From contig CM055313.2 of NCBI GenBank assembly GCA_029255685.2, forward strand, positions 29,508,579 through 29,572,578: 64,000 bases of DNA, written 5' to 3'. Positions within the stretch are counted from its first letter, which is position 1; each line of letters opens with the position of its first letter. A program made the position numbers and the translations under genes. Below the pieces are notes generated by a model. That model saw only the letters and a list, made by a program, of their open reading frames with translations, searched no databases and had not been told where the DNA came from. Below, one piece after another: positions 58,488 through 64,000 of this stretch. The stretch comes from Silene conica. Lineage: Eukaryota > Streptophyta > Magnoliopsida > Caryophyllales > Caryophyllaceae.

Positions 58488-58572
<85 letters not shown>
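58488..58572. repeat. (TA)n then (GA)n microsatellite
   Basis: About 29 TA units followed by about 13 GA units between M1 and N. Confidence 0.95.
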
Positions 58573-58575
<3 letters not shown>

Positions 58576-58799
58576 GGGATCGCATGAGTCCACCCTAAAT
58601 ATTTGAGTCCATGAGTCTAACAATGATATCACAAGTTATATAAAAAAGTATCACGTTTTTTCCTATCAAATTTTTTTCCTTTTTTTGTTTTCTCTTTTTC
58701 AATATTACTTTCTTTTTTCTTTTTTTTGTCTTTTCTTTTAAAATGACATTTTCTTTATTAAAAAAATTCTCTTTTTCAGTATGCATTTTTTTTAAACAA

Positions 58800-59520
58800 A
58801 CACGTTTTTTTTAATAAGGCGTTTTTTCTCGAATTTTTTTTCCTTACAATATCACAAGTTACTCAATACAATATCACCGATTTTTCAAAATAATATCCCA
58901 AAAAAAAAATTGGAGAAAAAAAAATTTCGGAAAAGAATTTCGAGAGAAAAATTTGAAAAAAATATTTCCGGAAAAAAAAGTTCTTGAAAAAATTTCGTGA
59001 TATTGTTTAATATAGTGCGTGATATTATTTAACAAAAGACGTTTTTTCTGGAATTTTTTTTCATTACAATATCACAAGTCACTCAATACAATATCACCGG
59101 TTCTTCAAAATAATATCACAAAAAAAAATTCGAGAAAAAATATTTCGGAAAAAAAATTCGAGAGAAAAAATTGAAAAAAAAAAATTTGAAAAAAATTATC
59201 TCCGAGACAAAAAGTTCTTGAAAAAATTTTGTGATATTGTTTAATATAGTGCGTGAAATTGTTTAACAAAAGGCGTTTTTTCTCGAAATTTTTTTTCGAT
59301 TTTTTTTCATTACAATATCACAAGTTACTCAATACAATATCACCGATTCTTCAAAATAATATCACAAAAAAAAAAAATCTATAAAAAATCGAGAAAAAAA
59401 TTTGAAAAAAAAATTGAAAAAAAAATTTTGAAAAAAAAAATTTCGGGAAAAAAAGTTTTGGAAAAAATTTCGTGATATTGTTTTATATAGTGCGTGATAT
59501 TGTTTCATGTGATATTTTAT
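58800..59520. repeat. Tandem repeat of about 230 bp in N
   Basis: Three diverged units each contain GGCGTTTTTTCTCGAATTTT-like sequence, ATTACAATATCACAAGT, CAATATCACCG, an A-rich run and GTGATATTGTTTAATATAGTG. Short indels in homopolymers separate the copies. Confidence 0.8.
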
Positions 59521-59726
59521 TGAAAAGATTGTGATATTGTAGACTTTGTAGTGTAAAAAAAAAGTTATAGTTTTTAGGATATATGACAAATAACTACCTA
59601 ATAAGTCTACAATTTTACATCTTACTACCTAACAGGGGCGGATCTGGGGGAGGGAAAGGGTGGGCACGTGCCCTCCCCCGAGTTTCAGAAAATAATTATA
59701 TATAAGTGTCAACAAATATCAAAATA

Positions 59727-59798
59727 ACTTTGTAGCTCAAGTGGTAGAGTATTGTCCTTATGCAAAGGAGACTCAGGTTCAAATCTTACCAATGACAT
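59727..59798 (+). other. tRNA-like segment, plus strand
   Basis: TAGCTCAAGTGGTAGAG resembles the D-arm/A box and GGTTCAAATC the T-loop/B box of a tRNA, spaced 31 bases apart as in tRNA genes. The stems pair poorly, so this is a degenerate tRNA-derived or pol III promoter-like piece, not a functional tRNA. Confidence 0.55.
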
Positions 59799-59843
59799 TT
59801 TTATTCAGAAAACTATTTTTGGGCCATCTTAAAAATTGCTTGT

Positions 59844-59908
59844 TGAGAGGATTGATCCTTGAACCTCAAGGTACTAAACTAACGAGTTAACCATTACACC
59901 ATTACTAT
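59844..59908 (-). other. tRNA-like segment, minus strand
   Basis: On the minus strand TAATGGTTAACTCGTTAG (A box-like) is followed by GGTTCAAGGATC (B box-like). It faces the plus-strand segment within the same hAT MITE. Confidence 0.5.
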
Positions 59909-61047
59909 TGATTATTCATTTGATTATTAAAATTTATTATATCATTATTAAACATACTTGTCAAATTATTCTTTTAGACAATTACTGAGATTGAAACATT
60001 TGTACCAATATATATTGTTATTCTTAATAATATATTAAATTCTTTTTTCTGTAAGGTTAAAAACATCCGTTGAGATTTTTTTTTTCGTTTCAACATTATA
60101 CCATAATATTCTAGAACAAAATTCAAAACAAAAAATTGCGTTATAAATTAAAGAAATTTTTTGTCGAAAAAAAATTTGTGCCCACCCTACGTCAAAATCC
60201 TGCATCCGCCACTGCTACCTAATATAATTAATTTTGCAACTAACTACCTAAAATCACACAACATTAATCAGTTTGCTACCTTTTTTGACGGAAACTGAAC
60301 TTAAGTTAATTTTAAATGTTCGAGTTAAGTTAATGACAATCTTACCCTTCCCTTAATAAAATTATTCCTCCATCTCCCTCCCCCATTAAACTCACTGTAA
60401 GTTCAATATTCAAGCCGTCATTTTTATCCATCAAAACCTCCATGAACATGCCTAATTTGCAGCACTAGAGGGAGATAGTCTTCTGTTGTCTTCTAAAATT
60501 AATCAAGTAAACATTTTTTTCATTTTATTTTCAGTATAAAACCCTTCCCCTAATTTGATTATTTTGTATAAAATTTGATAATTTCATCCCTTATCAACGA
60601 GAAAAATTACTTTGCGGTTTTTAATTGTTTGGGTATATCAAAATATTATAATGTGAGATTGAGCTTGAAGATTGTATTGAGAATCTGGGTTTGGAGCGAC
60701 ATTGATGGAGAATAGAGGGAAGTGAGTTTTTGTTGGAGGAGAAAGATGTTTTAATAGAGGAAGGAGGGGAGGGTAATTTAGGTATTAAATTAAGTTTTAA
60801 ATTTAAGCGGGACGAAATAATCTGATTTCCGTCATTTTTTAGCAATTTCCGTCATTTTGGTAGTAATCTGTCAATTTTTACACTTATTAGGTTGTTATTT
60901 GAATAATTGAACATATTAGGTAGTAAGATGTAAAATTTTAAACTTATTAGGTAGTAATATGCTAAATAGCCTATTTTTTAATACAACTTATGATATTCTA
61001 AATGGACTCATGGTCTCAAATATTTAGGTGGACTCACCGGATCCTGC

Positions 61048-61050
<3 letters not shown>

Positions 61051-61108
<58 letters not shown>
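61051..61108. repeat. (TA)n microsatellite
   Basis: About 28 TA units between N and Q. Confidence 0.95.
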
Positions 61109-61110
<2 letters not shown>

Positions 61111-61245
61111 CAAGATCCGGTGAGAACGATCATTCGATTCATACGGTGAGAACGAATCCTATCCCTTGAATTGAAGTAAAATAAAAGGTTGAGATCATTA
61201 TTAATTGTGTGATCTTAGTAGTTATACAATACGAAAACTTTACAG

Positions 61246-61700
61246 GAGTTTTTTCGGGTGATGGAGATGTAGCATGCGATGAGTATCATAAATACAAGGT
61301 ACTGTAATTACTTCATTTTATATGCGCCTTCATTTTTGTCCCGCTTTTCCTGATTTAGGCTAGTATCTTTGTCCAATAATCTTTTAGGAGGATGTTCTAC
61401 TCATGGCGGAAACAGGATTGGATGCCTACAGGTTCTCCATCTCGTGGTCGAGACTAATACCTAGTAACAGCTCGTATCCCCTTAAAACTAGCTTGCTCAA
61501 ACAAAAGATATGATTACTGCAGCTTAACTTATAGGCTTATAGCTCCACTTATATGCTGTTTTGTTAGATGGCAGAGGACCTGTTAACCCCAAAGGTTTAG
61601 AATACTACAACAATCTTATCAATGAACTTGTTAGCCATGGTAATTTTCTTTTGTTGCAACGACGCCCTAAATGAAGAACTACCCGAGTTTGATTAAGGTA
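61246..61700 (+). pseudogene. Captured GH1 beta-glucosidase exon fragments
   Basis: Three exon pieces keep gene order and splice sites. Piece 1 ends at 61297 with GDVACDEYHKYK before a GT donor. Piece 2 (from 61388, after TTTTAG) reads [20 protein letters not shown] then SRLIP. Piece 3 (61568-61639, after TTGTTAG) reads [20 protein letters not shown] then VSHG before GT. These are conserved N-terminal blocks of plant family-1 beta-glucosidases, which hydrolyse glucoside conjugates. The catalytic Glu motifs (TFNEP and ITENG) are absent, and only a short YPSLIK-like piece follows near 61680, so this is a fragment. Intron retention shows DNA-level capture. Confidence 0.85.
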
Positions 61701-61724
61701 TGTAATTCAAATTAATCATTATAT

Positions 61725-62470
61725 CTACTCTTTCAAAAAATGTATCTAGGTTTATGTAAAATAAGTAAAAAAAGTATCTACTCCTTCAAAAAATGTATCT
61801 AGGTTTATATATAAAAAAAAAAATGTATCTACTCATTCAAAAAATATATCTAGGTTTATGTAAAAAAAGTAAAAAAAATGTATCTACTTCGTCAAAAAAT
61901 GTATCTAGGTTTACGTAAAAAGTAAAAAAATGTATCTACTACTTCAAAAAATGTATCTAGGGTTAAGTAAAAAAAAGTAAAAAAAATGTATCTACTCCTT
62001 CAAAAAATGTATCTAGGTTTATGTAAAAAAAGTAAAAAAAAAAAATGTATCTACTCTTTCAAAAAATGTATCTAGGTTTATGTAAAAAAAGTAAAAAAAA
62101 TGTTTCTACTTCGTCAAAAAATGTATCTAGGTTTACGTAAAAATTATCAAAAAATGTATTTACTACTTCAAAAAATGTATCTAGGTTTATGTAAAAAAAA
62201 ATTAAAAAAAAAATATATCTACTCCTTCAAAAAATGTATCTAGGTTTATGTAAAAGAAGTAAAAAAAAATGTATCTATTCCGTCAAAAAATGTATCTAGG
62301 TTTAGGTAAAAAAGTAAAAAAAATGTATCTACTCCGTCAAAAAAATGTATATAGGTTTACGTAAAAAGGTAAAAAAAAAAGAAAAAGTATTTACTCCGTA
62401 AAAAAATGTATCTAAGTTTGTGTAAAAAGGTAAAAAAAATTATCTACTCCGTCAAAAAATCTATCTAGAA
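61725..62470. repeat. Minisatellite of about 55 bp in Q
   Basis: Roughly 13 units of AAAAAATGTATCTAGGTTTA-TGTAAAAAAAGTAAAAAAAATG-TATCTACTCC-TTC with variable A-runs. It makes up half of Q. Confidence 0.9.
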
Positions 62471-62577
62471 TGTGGGTTGTGGGTATTTCTTAACCGTTGA
62501 TTGTGTTTTAATCCAACGGACGTGACTCGTTCTCACCGTATGCACCGTATAATCGTTCTCACCCGATCCTAAATCTA

Positions 62578-62580
<3 letters not shown>

Positions 62581-62656
<76 letters not shown>
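62581..62656. repeat. (TA)n microsatellite
   Basis: About 38 TA units between Q and M2. Confidence 0.95.
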
Positions 62657-62661
<5 letters not shown>

Positions 62662-63210
62662 TGGGATCATATAAGAACCACCAATATAATGAGAACCATG
62701 AGAACTCTACCTTACGGACTTTTTAAAAAAAAATTAATGACATATTTGGATTCGGCATGGAATTTTATGGCTAGAGAACATATTTCTTGGTCCAGAAAAT
62801 ATATTCTAGTGACGGAAATCGAGGTGAGATACGTATTATTAATTTTCATGCACCTACTACCGATTTTGACGCATCTATCATTTTTCATGCATCTAAAACT
62901 CGTTTTAATGCACGTAGAGCATATTATTTCATGCACCTAGTAGTCATTTTCATGCATGTAAAAAATTTCATGCACGTAGTGGTCGTTTTATAGCCGTTTT
63001 AGTATACCTTATTGTATTTTGGTACACTAAGTTTATATTTTGTTAATAAAATCAATAAATTTTGTTTATTGATACTAAAGTGTGTATTTGAATAAGCTAA
63101 ACTAATGGTAAATGATCCTACGAAACATTCAAAGCGAGATATGGTGGAGATTTAGTGAGAGTTCTCATGGTTCTCATTATAAGGGTGGTTCTCACCGGAT
63201 CCCGACCCTA
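62657..63210. mobile_element. (TA)n-flanked element M2 (left arm of palindrome)
   Basis: Same family and orientation as M1. It ends GGATCCCGACCCTA, followed by TATA and then the inverted copy M3. Confidence 0.85.
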
Positions 63211-63214
63211 TATA

Positions 63215-63748
63215 AGGGATCCGGTGAGAACCACCCTTATAATGAGAACCATGAGAACTCTCACTAAATCTCCACCATATCTCGCTTTGAATGTTTCGTA
63301 GGATCATTTACCATTAGTTTAGCTTATTCAAATACACACTTTAGTATCAATAAACAAAAAAATTCGATTTAATTTACAAAATATATACTTAGTGTACGAA
63401 AATACAATTAGGCGTACTAAAATGGCTATAAATGCACGAAAACAACTACTACGTGCATGAAAATGATTACTAGGTGCATGAAATAAGAGGTTGTACGTGC
63501 ATTAAAACGAGTTCTAGGTGCATGAAAAATGATAGATGCGTAAAAATCGGTAGTAGGTGCATGAAAATTAATAAAACGTATCTCACCTTGATTTCCGTCA
63601 CTAGTATATATTTTCTAGACCAAGAAATATGTTTTCTAGCCTTAAAATTCCATGCCGAATCCAAATATGTCATTAATTTTTTTTTAAAAAGTCCGTAAGG
63701 TAGAGTTCTCACGGTTCTCATTATATTGGTGGTTCTCATAGGATCCCA

Positions 63749-63752
<4 letters not shown>
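63215..63752. mobile_element. (TA)n-flanked element M3 (inverted, right arm of palindrome)
   Basis: Inverted copy of M2: GGGATCCGGTGAGAACCACC at the left and GAACC...ATAGGATCCCAATTC at the right. With M2 it forms an inverted repeat with arms of about 540 bases and almost no spacer. Confidence 0.85.
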
Positions 63753-63826
<74 letters not shown>

Positions 63827-63828
63827 TA
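63753..63828. repeat. (TA)n then (GA)n microsatellite
   Basis: About 28 TA units followed by about nine GA units, the same layout as 58488-58572. Confidence 0.95.
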
Positions 63829-63967
63829 AATTGGATCAAGAGAGTCCACCCCTCTTAGATGAGTCTTGCGTCCAAATATAGACCGTCAGATTAAATGCGA
63901 ATCAATGACCATTTGGCGTCCACGTCAACTCTTAAATACACTTCACTACTCTTGTTGTCTCATCTCC
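63829..63967 (+). other. Possible end of another (TA)n-flanked element, then leader
   Basis: TTGGATCAAGAGAGTCCACC after the GA tract resembles the left end of N (GGGATCGCATGAGTCCACC), so a further element may begin here. A TTAAATACAC near 63932 could be a weak TATA signal for the ATG that follows. Confidence 0.35.
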
Positions 63968-64000
63968 ATGGCTTCTAATCAAGCTTTTCTTTCTCCTCTT
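63968..64000 (+). CDS. Possible gene start, cut by window edge
   Basis: An ATG in a good plant context (CCATGGCTTC, with Ala as second residue) opens a frame MASNQAFLSPL that runs off the window. Eleven codons cannot identify a family. It may be a real host gene or a fragment captured by an element starting at 63829. Confidence 0.3.
   Translation, partial: MASNQAFLSPL

Larger units (their letters stand above)
59633..60214. mobile_element. hAT-type MITE with tRNA-like segments
   Basis: Ends CAGGGGCGGATCTGG and CATCCGCCACTG are short imperfect inverted repeats of the CAGKGGCGGA type. An 8-bp TSD CTACCTAA (59625-59632 and 60215-60222) fits the hAT superfamily. GGTGGGCAC near each end is also inverted. 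The 582-bp interior encodes nothing but has two tRNA-like segments. It inserted into P. Confidence 0.85.
59577..60970. mobile_element. MITE-like element P with ~55-bp inverted ends
   Basis: The left end (AACTACCTAATAAGTCTACA, then ATTTTACATCTTACTACCTAA) is inverted at 60920-60968. The interior has no long frame except chance ones. It lies inside N and is itself split by the hAT element. Confidence 0.65.
58574..61050. mobile_element. (TA)n-flanked element N with nested MITEs
   Basis: The left end (GGGATCGCATGAGTCCACCC, then TAAATATTTGAG) and the right end (CTCAAATATTTAGGTGGACTC, then CCGGATCC) are inverted copies, so it is a terminal-inverted-repeat element. It holds a tandem repeat (58800-59520), element P and a hAT MITE. 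No transposase is visible. Confidence 0.75.
61109..62580. mobile_element. (TA)n-flanked element Q carrying beta-glucosidase exons
   Basis: Left end GATCCGGTGAGAACGAT and, further in, CATACGGTGAGAACGA are mirrored at the right end (TCGTTCTCACCGTATG and ATCGTTCTCACCCGATC). The termini share GGTGAGAAC with M1-M3. The interior contains GH1 gene fragments and a minisatellite. No transposase, so it is a Pack-MITE-like carrier. Confidence 0.75.

Noticed and set aside
59727-59798. Functional tRNA gene
   Set aside because: Boxes are present, but acceptor and anticodon stems do not pair and U33 is not in place; it lies in a hAT MITE.
57867-63828. Helitron insertions in (TA)n
   Set aside because: Ends show inverted repeats and no CTRR terminus with 3' hairpin, so a TIR/MITE-type explanation fits better.

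Overview
This is repeat-dominated nuclear DNA of a flowering plant, probably a eudicot. It is packed with plant LTR retrotransposons (Ty1/Copia, Athila-like Ty3/Gypsy, other Ty3/Gypsy), CACTA and hAT DNA transposons, (TA)n-flanked MITE-like elements, and captured fragments of plant genes (a GEM-like GRAM-domain gene, a PHD/GNAT gene and a GH1 beta-glucosidase). I see no intact host gene, rRNA, functional tRNA or CRISPR array. A possible gene starts in the last 33 bases. All boundaries were read by eye from terminal repeats, target-site duplications (TSDs), primer-binding sites (PBS) and polypurine tracts (PPT).

Left part. Bases 1-1830 are non-repetitive and unidentified. Then come a CACTA end fragment (about 1965-2325) and the 3' part plus LTR of an Athila-like element, 'Z' (2326-5593). 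From 5594 to 52856 runs a tandem array, 'Y', of three long LTRs and two non-coding internal regions. Its first LTR has been split by a CACTA transposon (6864-14953, TSD ATT), which itself holds a Copia element (11334-14565, TSD GTTAT), and by a second Athila-like element.

Middle. The second Athila-like element, 'X' (15527-41639, TSD GTATT), has a gag split by a solo Gypsy LTR (17333-20337, TSD ATACC). Its 3' LTR is split by a minus-strand gag-only Gypsy element (24126-40306, TSD TTTAT). That element's internal region is split by a coding-free LTR element, 'W' (28926-35726, TSD GTTTC). The order of insertion can therefore be read directly: Y, then X, then Gypsy, then W. The two full W LTRs are the same length and nearly identical, so W is very young.

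Right part. Y internal regions and LTRs (41640-52856) are followed by an Athila-like LTR remnant, a minus-strand Copia-like LTR (55071-56008), an unassigned stretch, and a run of MITE-like elements separated by (TA)n tracts. One carries beta-glucosidase exons, one contains a hAT MITE with two tRNA-like segments, and two copies form a palindrome of about 1.1 kb.

The most unusual signal is a dyad-symmetric 12-mer, GGTCG-NN-CGACC. In the Athila-like family it occurs in pairs with an almost invariant 9-bp spacer (21 bp start to start) at many unrelated positions, including in frame inside gag. In the unrelated Gypsy family it occurs with a 3-bp spacer. A second signal is a stem-loop with compensating base changes just upstream of each polypurine tract in Y, W and Gypsy.
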